A program made the translations under genes and the position numbers. Shown here one piece after another: positions 47,316 to 59,219 of a DNA stretch of 64,000 nt. The notes beneath the pieces are model-generated. The model made no database searches and was not told the origin of the DNA. It saw only the letters and a list, made by a program, of their open reading frames with translations. Position 1 is the stretch's first letter; every line of letters starts with the position of its first letter. Source of the DNA: Monoplex corrugatus (Eukaryota > Mollusca > Gastropoda > Littorinimorpha > Ranellidae); the NCBI GenBank assembly GCA_030674185.1, contig JAPXFY010000022.1:48917697-48981696 (forward strand), in the 5' to 3' direction.

Positions 47316-48388
47316 GAACAGTATGGAGAGATTGCACAGCCCATTGCAATGCCCACCTCTAGGTCTATCCAGTCCGTGGTGTATTCTTTGGTAGAGAACC
47401 GCATTGAGAACCCTTGGAAATACTTCCTCAGCATTGTTCGGATGTTTTCTGGGATGTGATACATTTCAAGAGCCAGCTGGATCATATCGTGTGGAACTGA
47501 TCCATATGCATTCGCCAGATCAAGCCAAACTACGTCAATGTCTCTCTTCTCTGTTCTTGCTTTTTGGATGGCATCCCAAATCAACGTGGCATGTTCCAAG
47601 CATCCAGGCATTCCTGGTATGCCTCCCTTTTGGACTGACATATCCAGATACTTGTTTTCAGTCAGGTATTTTGTCAATCTTGCTGCCATAACAGAGAAGA
47701 AGATTTTCCCCTCGACGTTCAGAAGTGATATTGGCCTGAACTGATTGATGCTGCTGGAGTTCTGCTCCTTCGGAATGTACACTCCTTCAGCTCTCATCCA
47801 TTGGTCGCTGATCTTCTGGTTCCTCCATGCTGATCGAATCATCTTGTGGAGCCACTCGAGCACTTTTGGGCATTTCTTGTAGAGCAGGTATGGTATTCCG
47901 TTTGGTCCAGGTGCTGACTTGGCTCTGGCTTTCTTTACTACGTTCTTCACTTCATCCAGTGTTGGTGGTTTGTTATTGAATTTTCCTTCTGGCGCTGCAG
48001 GCCAAACCAGATTTTGGATTTCAAGTGGTGCCTCGCGCTGAGAATCGGAATATGTTTCCCTGAGATGCTGCTCTAGGGTTTCCTTGCCCACTGTGAGAGT
48101 CCCTGATTTGGGTTGTTCAAACAGCTTTCTTGCAAAGTCAAAGGGATCTTTGAAGAAACGATCTTGAGTCTTCTTCTTTTTGCTCTTTCTTCGCCTTGCT
48201 GATTCCACTTTGCTGAGAGCATTGTGTTTGGCCTTCAGATCTTTCCAGAGTTCCAGGAGCCCTTGCTTCTCGAATTCTGAGGCAGTTTTCATTCGCTTTT
48301 TAAGCTTCCTTTTCTCCCTCCGGATGCTCTCCATCTGTTGCTGTCTTCTGGATTTCTGGGGAGGCGTTTTTGTCTTTGGCTGCTTCAC
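47291..48388 (-). pseudogene. R2-like pol, middle part: RT fingers and palm
   Basis: 365 residues. It starts with a lysine/arginine-rich region (KSRRQQQMESIRREKRK), then the RT: SAPGPNGIPYLLYK, RAEGVYIPKE, FRPISLLNVEGKIFFSV, QKGGIPGMPGCLEH, DVVWLDLANAYGSVPH with a catalytic aspartate (motif A), and AMGCAISP (motif B). It runs out of frame at about 47315, where one base is missing compared with the expected SPILFVLAMEV continuation. At its start it overlaps the zinc-finger frame by four bases (48385-48388), another frameshift in what should be one ORF. Confidence 0.85.
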
Positions 48389-48789
48389 TCCATAGTGTCC
48401 CTGCAGATAGAGTATATGATGTCTCCGTATGTGTCAAGTTTGTGTTCCAGCGTACTGTTCCCTATTAGCGCATTCAGCTTAAGGACAAGTTCCTCATCTA
48501 ATTTCTCCCATTGTTCTTTTGCACCGGCAGGCGGCAAATTGAGTTTTCCACGTTTGGCGTTAAGAGCTTGTGCAAAATCCGCATCAGAACCGTCAGCGTG
48601 GATGTCCTCGGCACTATGGTTTAATTCCTGGCCTTGGTCATCCAACGTCTCACCTGCTATCGCAGTGCGCTGCTGCTGGTTCGTATGTGTCTTCAAACAG
48701 CCCATTTTTGTCCTGTGGATCTTCATGCCGCGTTTGGTGGTGAATCTCCTTCCACACACACACGGAAATTCCAACTGGTCATTAATCAT
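48385..48789 (-). pseudogene. R2-like pol N-terminus with zinc finger
   Basis: 134 residues beginning MINDQLEFPCVCGRR. CVCGRRFTTKRGMKIHRTK followed by MGC is a C2H2/C2HC zinc finger at about residues 10-33, the DNA-recognition part of R2-like elements. The rest is acidic and helical. It ends at a TGA that is bypassed by the next frame four bases away. ATG 48789 is the first good start after the leader. Confidence 0.75.
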
Positions 48790-49022
48790 GGTCCGTTGTG
48801 CGTTTCCAGTCGTGATGGAGTCAGTGCCGATGGATTCATCATTCTCTCCCCCTTTCGGTGAATCCTGGGAGCATCTTTCATTTGGAAAACTCGTGGCATG
48901 TTATCAAAGGCAAGGTGGGAAGCCAACCCACAAAGCCCGCAGATCTAGTCTTTCCTAGTGTCCTTCGGTCTTTCCCGAATGTCCTCCGAACTATTCCCGG
49001 AAGTCAATGGACTGACCATGTG

Positions 49023-49228
49023 CAGGTAGAAAGAAACTCTAGGGAGAGCTAGACAACAGAAGGTCTTCAGAGAAGTAACCCCCTTTAGACAAGTGTTTCG
49101 GCCCTGAATTCCTTACACTCTCGGGGGGCCGGGCCACATCCAGGTCATGACTCCTGGATGCCCTTCTGCTGTTGTCTATTTTTTTTTTTTTTTTTTTCCC
49201 ACGCCGGGGATCGAACCTGGGCGATTCT
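49023..49228 (-). repeat. Direct repeat of the tRNA-like/body segment, upstream of the R2-like LINE
   Basis: Matches 45275-45475 almost exactly except for a longer T run. On the minus strand it begins inside the tRNA-like head (before box B) and ends 'ttctttctacctg', immediately followed by the LINE leader. A 5'-truncated tail of another copy of the same LINE in head-to-tail order would give exactly this layout. A truncated SINE or a very long target duplication are alternatives. Confidence 0.75.
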
Positions 49229-49545
49229 TTGATCAACAAATTATCAACAATTATTTGATCAACAAATTATCAATCAACGGCAACAAAATGAGTCATTTTC
49301 TGTTGAACAATACATTTTATGCCTTGTTGATTTCCATCTGTGTTTCCTCCGTCCACTGCGTCCACAAACGATCGACATCCCTTCCCGTTGTGTAAGTCTA
49401 CTTTTTTGAAAGGCAGCGTGGTCAGTGCCTCAGTTTCTTAGGCTTACCTAGCTAGATCTACGTGGTTGCCATCTGACACTTTATGGCACACACACACACA
49501 ATCTGACAATGTCTGAATATGTGACACATGCTATTATCTCGCGAG
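49229..49545. other. Non-coding stretch, short 'ttgatcaacaaattatcaac' repeats at its left edge
   Basis: About 49229-49275 repeats a TTGATCAACAAATTATCAA phrase. The rest shows no element. One plus-strand 82-residue ORF (49147-49395) runs in from the SINE body and carries no recognisable domain. Confidence 0.5.
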
Positions 49546-49793
49546 CGAGAGACAGATCCTTTTGAAATTAAATTTACTAACAGCATTAACAAATTCAAAA
49601 ATTTCCTGGACGATGACGCAGAATTCAAAATTTTATTTAAAAAAATAGACTGAAGCAGATTTGCTCAAGTATGAATATTGAGGCATGCTTTTCAGATCCC
49701 AAAGAAGAAAGCGTAAACACAAAAAAGATAGGGCGTTAAAAGTCCGGAAGGCCTAGGCTTCGAGCCAGCCCTCAACTACTACTACTACTACAC
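49546..49793 (+). mobile_element. 5'-truncated CR1 LINE 3' end
   Basis: Matches in opposite orientation the 3' end of the CR1 LINE at 59262-63495: the last coding codons ('ttaacaaattcaaaaatttc'), 'gactgaagcagatttgctca', 'aagaaagcgtaaacac', 'gggcgttaaaagtccggaag' and an (ACT)n tail (about 49775-49792). Such short 3' pieces are normal products of target-primed reverse transcription. Confidence 0.85.
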
Positions 49794-49969
49794 AGAACAA
49801 AACTTGGGGAGATAATAGTTGAAATGTAAAAAAGAGATTCCGGTCGGGAATTAACGTAGGTATTCAAGCCTGGTGTAAAATCCGACCGATCAAACCTTGC
49901 CATTTCATGAGAGCCATCGATTTAGATACAAAGGCTACTAACAGCTTCTACAGCACATTTAATATTTAT

Positions 49970-51588
49970 AAGCTACGCACAAAAAGTTAAGGATCACTTG
50001 TACAAAAATTCATAACTTTCAAAATAAGAAAGCCAATGCGTTGAAGTTTGGCAAACATTTAATTCCATGCTTTAGTGATAACGATACACAATTGCCTTCA
50101 ATTTCGAGCAATCGTTTGGTGTGTACATTTGATCAAAGTGGGTACGTATCGAAATTTGATTTCCCAAAGTCATTGAAATCACAAGACAGGGCATTCTGAT
50201 GCTCCCAAAAGTTCAGTAATGCGTGTAACCGCCAAAGCTGTTCTGGCACTCGACGCAGCGAGTCCTCATCGAGTTGACCAGGTTGGTGAAGATCCTCTGT
50301 GGAAGCGCCTGCCACTCAGCCTGCAGCTTGGGCATCCCTGGGAGGGGGGTGGTTGCTCCTCACTTTGCGATCCAGCTCATCCCAGAGGTTCTCAATCGGG
50401 TTGAGATCGGGACTGCATGCTGGCCACTCCATTCTGTTGACTCCAGACTGCTGAAGGAAGTCGTTGACCACCCTTGTCCTGTGGGGGCGAGCGTTGTCAT
50501 CCTGGTAGACAGCCGTCGGTCCCATCTGCTGCAGTGTAGGCACAGCCAGCGGTCGAAGGATCTCATCCCGGTATCGGAGGCCAGTCAGGTTACCCTGTAC
50601 ATGATACAAGGGTGTTCTGTGGTGAAGGCTGAAGGCCCCCCAGACCATTACAGAACCTCCACCAAAGGCCACCTTTTCTTGGACAGTGGTGTCAATAAAG
50701 CGTTGCCCTGGGCGCCTCCAGACCCTCAGTCGGCCGTCGTTGTGGTTCATGGTGAAGCGTGATTCATCACTGAACAGGACCTGGTACCATTGCTGACGTG
50801 TCCACCTCACGTGACGTCTGCAGAAGGCGCGGCGTGATGCCCTATGGGCTGGAGTTAAGCGTGGCCGTACAGCTGGGCGACGAGAACGGAGGTTAAACCC
50901 ATGAAGGCGGTTCCGTATGGTCTGCTGGCTGATGTTGATGTTAGTAGCCACCCTCAGCTGCTTTCGAATGATGCTGGAAGAGGCTGTTCTTGTCTGCAGG
51001 GCTTGTCGTTCAATGAGACGATCTTCACGTGGGTTTGTCTTCTTCAGTCGACCAGATCTGCGTCTTTCATGGACCCTCCCAGTGGCTGTGAAGTGTTGAA
51101 TCAGTCTGACAATGACCGAGATGGACACCTGAAGTCGCCTGGCCACTTCTCGCTTGGGAACACCATCTTGGAACCATACAACAGCTCGTCCCCTCTCAAA
51201 CTCGCTCAATTTTCGTCATGGAGGCATTGTCAGATCAGGCCTACTACTGGTGGAATGTCTTCTTGTAAAGCCAAGCAAGAGACAGCATCTCACACATAAA
51301 CAGCAGTGCTTGCACGTGCATAATGGTTTTTCCATCTGGCTTGTGCAATGTGTTCAGGCAGAACGGTCCAAAACAAGGTCCTTTTTCGCAAGTTTCCGCT
51401 TTTCCGTTTGCGGCCAAGCTCAGTAGTAGAGAATCCCGTGCAATTTTCGCACTAACACAACATCACCCACTTACAGCTGAACAAGAATTCATAACAATTT
51501 GGCTGGACTGAGAAATAAATAACAGTAGCGAACTGAGTTTATTACGCACCTGTTTTCTCATTGTGATCCTTAACTTTTTGTGCATAGT
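49970..51588 (-). mobile_element. Second-family Tc1/mariner element, inactive (~1.6 kb)
   Basis: The ends are inverted: GCACAAAAAGTTAAGGATCAC at the left (49978-49998) and its reverse complement at the right (about 51562-51582). A TA lies next to each end, but the outermost bases differ, so the edges are uncertain by a few bases. One transposase gene lies between them on the minus strand. The sequence is clearly different from the 26437/38530 family. Confidence 0.85.
50213..51219 (-). pseudogene. Tc1/mariner transposase, DD34E, two frameshifts
   Basis: The main open part (50316-51209) has KREVARRLQVSISVIVRLIQ (helix-turn-helix), a SGRL linker in place of GRP, catalytic D in FSDESRF, D in YQDDNARPH and E in SPDLNPIENLW with DD34E spacing. 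An ATG at 51219 is out of frame with SEFERGR because of an extra base in an A run. A second frameshift in a G-rich run (about 50330-50350) separates the body from the C-terminal tail, which can be read to GYTHY and a stop at 50213. The catalytic residues survive, but the protein cannot be made whole. Confidence 0.88.
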
Positions 51589-52904
51589 GTAGATTACGCG
51601 GCTCTCACACTCGCAGGGTCAGACTGTTGGGAGTGTTGCTCAGCCGTAACAAGTCCAAGAGGTCAGCAAATGATCACTTTGAAAAAAAAATTCGCTTAGG
51701 AACACGTGACGCCCGAAACAGCCGAGTTGGGGTGGCCCTTAGCGTCGCACTGTCACAGTGAAAGTGCCATTGTTTTAAAAATGCCTTTATTTTCACTGGC
51801 TGTTCCTTGAACTGACACCAGTTTCTTTGACCTAGGCTATATTTTCGGTAACTGGAGTGACTGCACTTTTGGTTTGGCGAGGCAAATCCCGGAGGTCGGT
51901 CGGATTTTACATCATCTAAAATCAGTTTTTACATCAGTTTCTAACTTCTCCCCCTTCCCCTCACCTCCATTTCATGACCTTGCCAGGACAAAGGGTTTTG
52001 CACAAACTCCAGAGTCTGCCAGACAAGTGCGTCAGATCTGGTGCAGTGCACAGTCCATGAATCTCCCCTGTACAAATTCCTGACTTCCACAGTAGCTATC
52101 TCTCGGCTTCAAGCGAAACCAGCTTTACAATCATCTATGTATGTAGGCCTATCTGATTAGTTCTGCAAGACTGACGTTACGCCATGACTATAACAGTATA
52201 AGCTGTTTTCATGTGTCAAACTTCCTTTACATATAGGCTACTAAACAGGCTGTTGGGAACAATGCATCGTCAACCTTCAATCAAATTGTTTCAACTTCCG
52301 CTTGTTACCTTGTAGACACAAGCTTGGGGTGGATGGGTTTAATCGTACAGAAATCCTAAAATTAAAGAAGAAACAGCTCCTCAAAAGAAACGGCGGGCTG
52401 ACAGAATGGACATCTTACAGGCTAGTGTTAAATTAAACAATACTGAGTCTACGTACCCAAAAGTGAAGACGTCTCAAGCGCTACCAGATACACCGCACGT
52501 ACACCTTCCCCATCGTGTTGATGTTGACAGGAAAGCACCGCCACCTGCTGGCAATAGCTCTCAAATTGTCAGTTCACGAACTGTCCGTCACGCGGTTACA
52601 AGAGAGCAAACACAATGGTCAAGCAATACTGGCGTTGTTGCATTTATGAGACTAGAGAAACTCGAGCACGTAGTTGCAACAGGAAATCTAGAAAGGAAAA
52701 AGAGCACCAGGCAAACCCAGGGAGAAAATAGACAGTTTTGCTGAGTGGATGAGGACAGAAAGGGTAGGAGAGATACTTCCAGTGACAAAAGACAGGTTCA
52801 TATGGAAGACCTTGATCACCAACGCCATGAGGCATGGCGCATGATGATGATTATTATTATGATAATGACGATGATGATGATGACCCATCCAATCTGCAGT
52901 CAGG
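51589..52904. other. Non-coding stretch; one 112-residue ORF (52406-52744) of unknown meaning
   Basis: No repeats or transposon ends stand out. The 52406-52744 plus-strand ORF starts MDILQASVKLNNTESTYPKV and is hydrophilic and non-repetitive. Its composition is better than the low-complexity ORFs nearby, but it has no domain I recognise. It could be an exon or chance. ATGATG-rich sequence lies at about 52843-52885. Confidence 0.3.
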
Positions 52905-53525
52905 ACATTTTATGTATTTCACTTGACAGTCAGGACATTTGACATTTTACATAAGTCAGGACGTTTTACATAACATTCAGGACAGTTTACTTGACAGTCA
53001 GGACAGTTTACTTGACAGTCAGGACAGTTTACTTAACAGTCAGAACATTTTACTTAACAATTAGTACATTTTACTTAACAGTCAGGACATTTTACTTAAC
53101 AATCAGGACATTCTGCATAACATTCAGGACATTTTATATATTTTGCTTGACAGTCAGGACATTTGAAATTTCACTTAACAGTCAGAACATTTTATTTAAC
53201 AGTCAGGGTGTCTTACCTAACAGTCAGGACATTTCACTTAACAGTCAGGACATTTCACTTAACAGTCAGGACATTTTATTTAACAGTCAGTCAGGGTGTC
53301 CTACTTAACAGTCAGGACATTTCACTTAACTGTCAGGACAATTTATTTAACAGTCAGGATGTCTTACTTAACAGTCAGGATATTTCACTTAACAGGACAT
53401 TTTGCATAAGTCAGGACATTTTACCTAACAGTCAGGACATTTTGCATAAGTCAGGACATTTTACTTAATAGTCATGAAATTTCATTTAGCAATCAGGACA
53501 TTTTACTTAACAGTCATGACATTCT
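52905..53525. repeat. Minisatellite, 21-22-bp unit, about 28 copies
   Basis: Units of 'agtcaggacattttacttaa' + 'c', with 20-24-bp length variants. The open frames with VRTFYLT or NSQDISL repeats follow from a unit length near 21 and are not evidence of a protein. Confidence 0.95.
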
Positions 53526-53569
53526 AACACAATCTCTCTCTCCATTCTCCCTCTCTCTCTCTTTCTCTG

Positions 53570-53632
<63 letters not shown>

Positions 53633-53744
53633 CACACACACACACACGTACACACACACACATACTTTGCATGTGCGCACAGACACGCACGGATGCACAC
53701 AGACATGCACGCATATCCACATGGACACACTCAGCAAATCTCAT

Positions 53745-53781
<37 letters not shown>

Positions 53782-53885
53782 TACACACACACACGCACGC
53801 ATACATATACACATACAAACACACACACGCACGTGCACACATGCACGCACAGACATGAACGCACATCCACACACACAAAAATACA
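53526..53885. repeat. CT and CA microsatellites
   Basis: CT-rich (53531-53568), a long CA run (53571-53660), CACG/GCAC-rich sequence, a second CT run (about 53746-53778) and more CA/CACG to about 53880. Further CA at 54147-54174. Confidence 0.95.
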
Positions 53886-54140
53886 GGGCAAATCCAATGG
53901 AGCGATTTGAATCGACAACCTATTTTCTTTATACGATTCTGGACTCAGTTTGTACCAACACCTTTCTCCCGCCCACCCATCCCTCTTCTTTACCGAGAAG
54001 GGTGCGTGCGGCTTGTGTGCCGTCACAGCGTGTGTCACGTGCAGTTCTGGGCTGGTGTCGTGATCCACGAAATTTTCACCTCGCCACGTCGCCCAGCGAT
54101 CTGTGACATAAACAGGCGGAGAATGATTCAAATTGGTATT

Positions 54141-54176
<36 letters not shown>

Positions 54177-54349
54177 GCCGAAGTACTGGGCTCAAAACTC
54201 TAGTTTGTTATCTTGTTTCTATGGTTTATCTACTATATATATAATATATATTATGTATATATAGATATATATATATTACCGCATGATGGTCCAGGCAATA
54301 TTTGACCCCGCCCCTGTGCAGGTTTGTCTAATCCTTGATGTCCTCCTTC
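53886..54349. other. Non-coding, with an AT-dinucleotide palindrome
   Basis: Contains a CA run (54147-54174) and, at about 54228-54285, an (AT)n-rich stretch ('tatatatataatatatat') able to form cruciforms. No gene is seen. The ORFs here are extended by the neighbouring CA repeats. Confidence 0.6.
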
Positions 54350-54850
54350 AAAGTATCATTCCATGATGCACCATGCTGTTGCAGTTCTTGGTTGGTTGTT
54401 TGGTTGTTTGGTTGGTTGTTGGTTGGTTGGTTTGGTTTTGTTTGTGATTTTTGTTCTTGTTTGTTTGGGTTTTTTGTTGTTGTTGTTCTTGTTTTTTGTT
54501 TGTTTTGTTTTGGGAGTGATTTCTACTATAACTACATGAGATGTTGGTGAGATAAGTTGGGGAGAAGATGATTGTCTCAGAGATAAAGTCAGTTTCAAGT
54601 ATAGTTTTTGCTACGTCTTGATGGAGAAGAAATCCTGCATCATGAATGTCTGTCTGGTCCATGTTCACCCCACTCCATGCTAAAACACAGCTAGCATGAA
54701 TTTCTCTGGTCCACCTGTCCTTTCATCTACTGGCTGATATTCCCATGACTAGTGTTTTGTCATTTTGCCTGAATTCTGCCATCTCTGGATCTTTGTCCTT
54801 CAGATCGCAGACATTCTAGTATCAGTTCAGTGGTGTTTGATCTAACCCCT
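54350..54850 (-). pseudogene. Decayed RTE-like LINE endonuclease fragment
   Basis: Minus-strand segments read LVMGISASR (about 54740), VLAWSGVNMDQTDIHDAGF and LLHQDVAKTILETDFISETI (54560-54690). They resemble the mid-endonuclease block of RTE-like elements, where a 'GI-E-RW' phrase precedes 'H--GV-F-L---AAK-L---PVSER'. The similarity is by eye and modest. The plus strand between 54385 and 54525 is GTTTG/GGTTG simple sequence. Confidence 0.45.
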
Positions 54851-55087
54851 TCTTCTTCTTCTTCGTTTCCAACAAGTTTCCTCCTTATCTTGATCCATCA
54901 GTTTCATTTTCATTTTGTGTTCTTGAGCAACTGTTTACATGCTATCAGCTAGCCTGGTTAACCAGAGCTTCATTAGCAGGATGATCCACATCCACTGACT
55001 TACGATTTGTATGAGAGGTTGGATTGGGGTTGGATTTTATTACCATGCTAACAATAATAAAGATTACAATGTAGAAATTTTTGTTGT

Positions 55088-55245
55088 ATTGCATGATGCC
55101 ATGGTGTGTTAGAAGGCGCCTGTAAGCCTGGTACATTTGTGTTCAGCCTTCTATGTTAAGACAGTTGCATTATCTTGCATGATGCCATGATTTTTTGGAA
55201 GGCGCCTATAGGCCTGGTACTTCTGTATTCAGTCTTCTGTGTTTT
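55088..55245. repeat. Two direct ~80-bp copies
   Basis: 'gcatgatgccatggtgtgtt' with 'agaaggcgcctgtaagcctg' is repeated about 80 bp later as 'gcatgatgccatgatttttt' with 'ggaaggcgcctataggcctg', each followed by 'gttcagcctt' or 'attcagtctt'. Confidence 0.75.
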
Positions 55246-55917
55246 TTGTACACCCTGTCCAAAGTTTATGGCAAGAAAACAAAACAAAACAAAAAGCCCA
55301 ACTTTCCTTGTGGATGCAATGGGCTAGGACTTAAGGCGTCCCTTATCTGTCTGATATCTCCATCCTACAACATAATGATATTTTCTAGTTTGGGTCTTGC
55401 CAAATGCCATCCTGCTCCATCCTGATGGAAACAATTGCCTGTCAGTCCACGACTGCTTACTCGTCTGGACAATCTTGACATATTTTGCAGCACACCTCCA
55501 TATCTGAACGCCATCCATCATCCGCCGCCTGCATCCCATTGAGTTGAGGATGGTTAGCCAACTAACAAGATGGAGATGGCTTTTTCCACTGGGAAAAAAA
55601 ACGGGTCATGTTCATCGCCAAATAAGACCTGACCTTGTAGACGACAAACGTAAGAAGAGAGCAGCGTTTAATGAGAGCCTGGGTAGTCGCGTTAATAAGA
55701 CGATTGTCAAGGTGGCTTGATGATGCTATCATATTTCGTTTACAGGAGGGGGGGGGAGATGAAATACAGGGTTGATGGGGATGATAGGGTAAAACGTGCA
55801 CGATGAGTATTTGTGTGACTACTGTCTGGTGTCAAAGAAAGTGGAGGGGAAAAAACGATCACTGTGTCGCTGCTTGAAGCCGTTCTGTGTGCGAAGCAGT
55901 TTGTGCTGTCACCACCA
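55246..55917. other. Non-coding; possible very old LINE C-terminal remnant on the minus strand
   Basis: A minus-strand frame (55324-55539) reads MDGVQIWRCAAKYVKIVQTS, loosely LINE-like, but I cannot place it with confidence. Nothing else is visible. Confidence 0.3.
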
Positions 55918-56090
55918 CATCCCCGTGGGGATTCCGAGGGCTCTTTCAGCATAAATAGTATCCCCAACTTCTTAAAATTCTGTTCTCGAAATTTCCTCTT
56001 TTCTGTCTCTCTCTTTATTTCTTTCTTCCTCTTTTGCTTTCTGTCATTTCTTCCTATCATTTTCCTATCATTTTCTGCCTTGCTGATCCA

Positions 56091-58913
56091 TTGCAAGGAT
56101 GGCAAAGCCGAAGTCATTGCTGACTTTATCGCAGATGAGCATGTTGACATTGCTTTTATCACAGAGACATGGCTTAACCCCCTTGGTCATGAACCTATAC
56201 ATGCTAGCCTCATTCCGAGTGGTTACAGGCTTGCTTCTTTCCATCGCTCATCTCGAGGTGGCGGTATCGCCATCCTCTACAACGACTCACTCCATTCCCG
56301 CCTATCTTTCTCGCAGTCTCTGCCTTTCTCCCATCCTTCTTTCGAGCACGTTGAAGTATCCTTCCAATCCACCCCTCACCCCATCACCTTCTCCTGTGTC
56401 TATCGACCTCCACCTAGCTCTGCCAACAAACTCACCACATCCACGTTTCTCTCTGACTTTGACCAACTGCTTGACCACTACTGCCTCTTACCTGGAAATC
56501 TCATCATTCTAGGTGACATCAATGTCCACTATGACAACACTCACCGTTATGACACAAGACATATCATCAACTCTCTGTCCAATCACAATATGACTCAACA
56601 CATTTCTGAACCAACCCATCAAAAAGGTCACATTCTTGACTGGATCATTTCTCGTGATCACCACAATTCAGCTACTGACAACTGCTTATTCTTTCTACCC
56701 GTCTAACTTCAGCCCTTCCATCTGACCACTCTGCAATTCTCTGTTCTCTTGACATTTCTCCTCCTTCCCGTACCACGCGCACAGTGACTCGACGCAATCT
56801 CAAATCTATCGACCTCTCCACATTTTCATCTGATGCCTCCCTTCTCCTTTCTGAAAAGTCACATAACCTTGCCGATGAATTCTATACTACTCTTCACCAT
56901 CTTCTGGACACTCATGCTCCAGCCACAACTCGTCTTTTACCTGACCGCCCCCCTATCCCCTGGCTCACTCATGAGATTGCCTGTGCAAAACGTGCCCGCC
57001 GGAGAGCAGAGCGCCGCTGGCGCAAATCCAAACTCACTGTACACAGGCAACCTTTCCAAGCCTCTAAAACAAAAGTATCCACCCTCATTGTATCTGCAAA
57101 AACAAGCTATTTCCAAACCAAAATCCTGAATGCCTCTTCTTCAAAAGAACTCTTTACAACCATGAATCATCTCCTTGGCACACGAAAAGATTTACCTCTC
57201 CCAACAAAACATACAATTGAAGAACTCCCCTCTGTATTCTCCAAGTATTTCACCACCAAAATACAAACTCTTCGTGACAGGCTTGACAGGACACCCTGTC
57301 AACCATGCCCACCTGACCCTTCCTTCTCTGGCACACCTCTTACTACTTTTACCCCAGTCTCACAAGAAGAAATTTTCAACACAATCAGATCCATGTCGTT
57401 CAAAACCTGCGAACTGGATCCTCTTCCAGGTTCTCTCTACTCCGACTGTCTCCCTACTCTCCTCCCATTCATCACTGACATCATCAACACTTCTTTTCAA
57501 ACTGGAACTGTCCCAGATTCTTTCAAGTCTGCTATTGTTCACCCTCTCCTCAAGAAACACAATTTAGACCCAAATGAACTGAAAAATTACCGGCCTATCT
57601 CTAATCTCTCTTTCTTGTCAAAACTCCTTGAAAAGGTCGTCCTCAACCAGCTGAACTCTCACCTGTCTGCCAACAATCTCCTCAATCCTTTCCAGTCAGC
57701 CTACCGCCAGTGCCATAGCACTGAAACTGCCCTACTACACATTCTCAACAATCTCCTCCTTGCAACTGATACTGGCAAAGTCTCTCTCCTCACACTCCTT
57801 GATCTGTCTGCAGCCTTCGATACCATTGACCATGGTATTCTCCTTTCTAGACTTTATCATACTTTTGGCACCTCTGACATTGCTCTCTCCTTTTTCACTT
57901 CGTATTTATCAAACAGAAAACAAACTGTTCTCATCAATGGCACTTACTCTCAACCTGCATACCTGACCTGTGGTGTTCCACAAGGATCTGTCCTTGGCCC
58001 TGTTCTTTTCACTCTTTATACCTCCCCCCTGTCCACCATCATCAACTCCCACTCTATAAAACACCACTTCTATACTGATGACACCCAACTTCAAGACAGT
58101 GACTCACCTGATAATATACAGCGCCTGTTGACTCGCACCACTGAGTGTTACTCGGACATTAAGAACTGGATGACGTTCAACAAACTTCAGCTTAATGACG
58201 ACAAGACAGAAGCTATCCTCATTGGCACCCGTCAGAAACTTTCTCAGCTGCCTCCTCTTTCTCTCCCATTATGTAACACATTAGTCCCAATTTCTGATTC
58301 AGCTAAAAACCTTGGTGTCTGCATTGACTCTACCCTCTCCATGAACAACTTTGTTTCTCAAACTGCCAGATCTTGCTACTATCATCTCCATCGTATAAGC
58401 CTGATCAGGAAGTATCTCTCTGTCGAAACAACTGCAAAACTCGTTCTCTCCTTCATAATGTCTCGCATTGACTATTGCAATTCACTCCTGTCTGGTCTTC
58501 CTGCCTCCACCATTCACATCCTACAGCGCATTCAAAACAATGCTGTACGCCTTGTACTCAAAAAGAAAAAAGCTGACCACATATCTCCCTCTCCTGGCAC
58601 AACTTCACTGGCTCCCTGTATCAAAGCGCATACAGTACAAACTAGACACCATGTGCTACAAAAGCCTCAATAACGCAGCCCCGATTACCTGTCAAGCCAA
58701 CTTGAGATCTATGTTCCCTCACGTACCCTCCGCTCTGCCTCCGATCCTCTGACTTTTCGCTTTCCACGCACTAAGTTCAATACCTATGGTCCACGAGCCT
58801 TCTCTGTTTCTGGTCCACTCTCCTGGAACAAACTTCCTCTCTCAGTCCGTCAGCAACCTACTTTTGTCTCCTTCAAGTCCGCTCTCAAAACTCACCTTTT
58901 CTCCTCTGCATAA
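56091..58913 (+). pseudogene. L2 endonuclease-reverse transcriptase
   Basis: Endonuclease: DIAFITETWL (the E is catalytic), GGGIAILYND, FSCVYRPPPSS, LIILGDINVHYD, then DWIISR. The frame breaks near 56700, losing the SDH motif to a shifted frame. RT (from 56784): DPLPGSLYSDCLP, NYRPISNLSFLSKLLEKVV, NPFQSAYRQCHSTETALL, LLDLSAAFDTIDH (motif A), GVPQGSVLGPVLFTLY (motif B) and HFYTDDTQL (motif C, YTDD). Another frameshift near 58565 in an A-rich run moves the tail (LAQLHWLPVSKRIQYKLD, then SWNKLPLSVR) into a different frame. The last codons lie at about 58905-58913. In life it would nick DNA and copy its own RNA. This copy cannot. Confidence 0.9.
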
Positions 58914-59219
58914 AATCCTAACCTCACTCAACCCCCCTCTGCAGCCTGTCTCCGCTCGGAGGGGAATCACTTTGTTTTAATATATAATTGTATATGATAT
59001 GCTCTCTATAATTTTCCATTGCTTTTATTCTTGCTTTTATTGCTTTTATTCTTTCTCCCCATTTATAGCCATGCGCGCGTGTGTGTGTGTGTGTGTGTGT
59101 GTGCGTGTGTGTGCGTGCGTGCGTGCGTGCGTGCGTGTGTGTCTGTTTCAGCGCTTAGATTTGATTTTGTCGAGATTTTGCGCTATATAAATATTGTAAT
59201 TATTATTATTATTATTATT
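56091..59219 (+). mobile_element. L2-type LINE, 5' truncated, frameshifted
   Basis: It begins abruptly inside the endonuclease (CKDGKAEVIADFIAD), then RT, C-terminal tail, a short 3' UTR with a GT/GC-rich microsatellite (59078-59142) and the typical L2-like end 'ttgcgctatataaatatt' with an (ATT)n tail (about 59196-59219). The start lies directly at 'gatccatt' of family A, and family A resumes after the tail. No long duplication is visible; the ATT tail hides a short one. Confidence 0.9.

Larger units (their letters stand above)
45524..49022 (-). mobile_element. R2-like LINE with restriction-like endonuclease, nearly complete but frameshifted
   Basis: One original ORF is now in three pieces: zinc-finger N-terminus (48385-48789), RT first half (47291-48388) and RT second half with zinc knuckle and endonuclease (45543-47315). 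The ~230-bp leader (48790-49022) has no other ORF. The single-ORF plan with a C-terminal PD-(D/E)XK-type nuclease is that of the R2/NeSL/HERO group. It lies between ~200-bp direct repeats (45275-45475 and 49023-49228). The exact clade cannot be settled without a tree. Confidence 0.85.

Noticed and set aside
45663..48958. Plus-strand ORFs of 95-206 residues over the R2-like LINE
   Set aside because: Shadows of the minus-strand pol, which has RT, zinc and nuclease motifs.
52991..53468. VRTFYLT/NSQDISL repeat proteins
   Set aside because: Products of a 21-bp minisatellite readable in several frames; no start context or flanking coding sequence.
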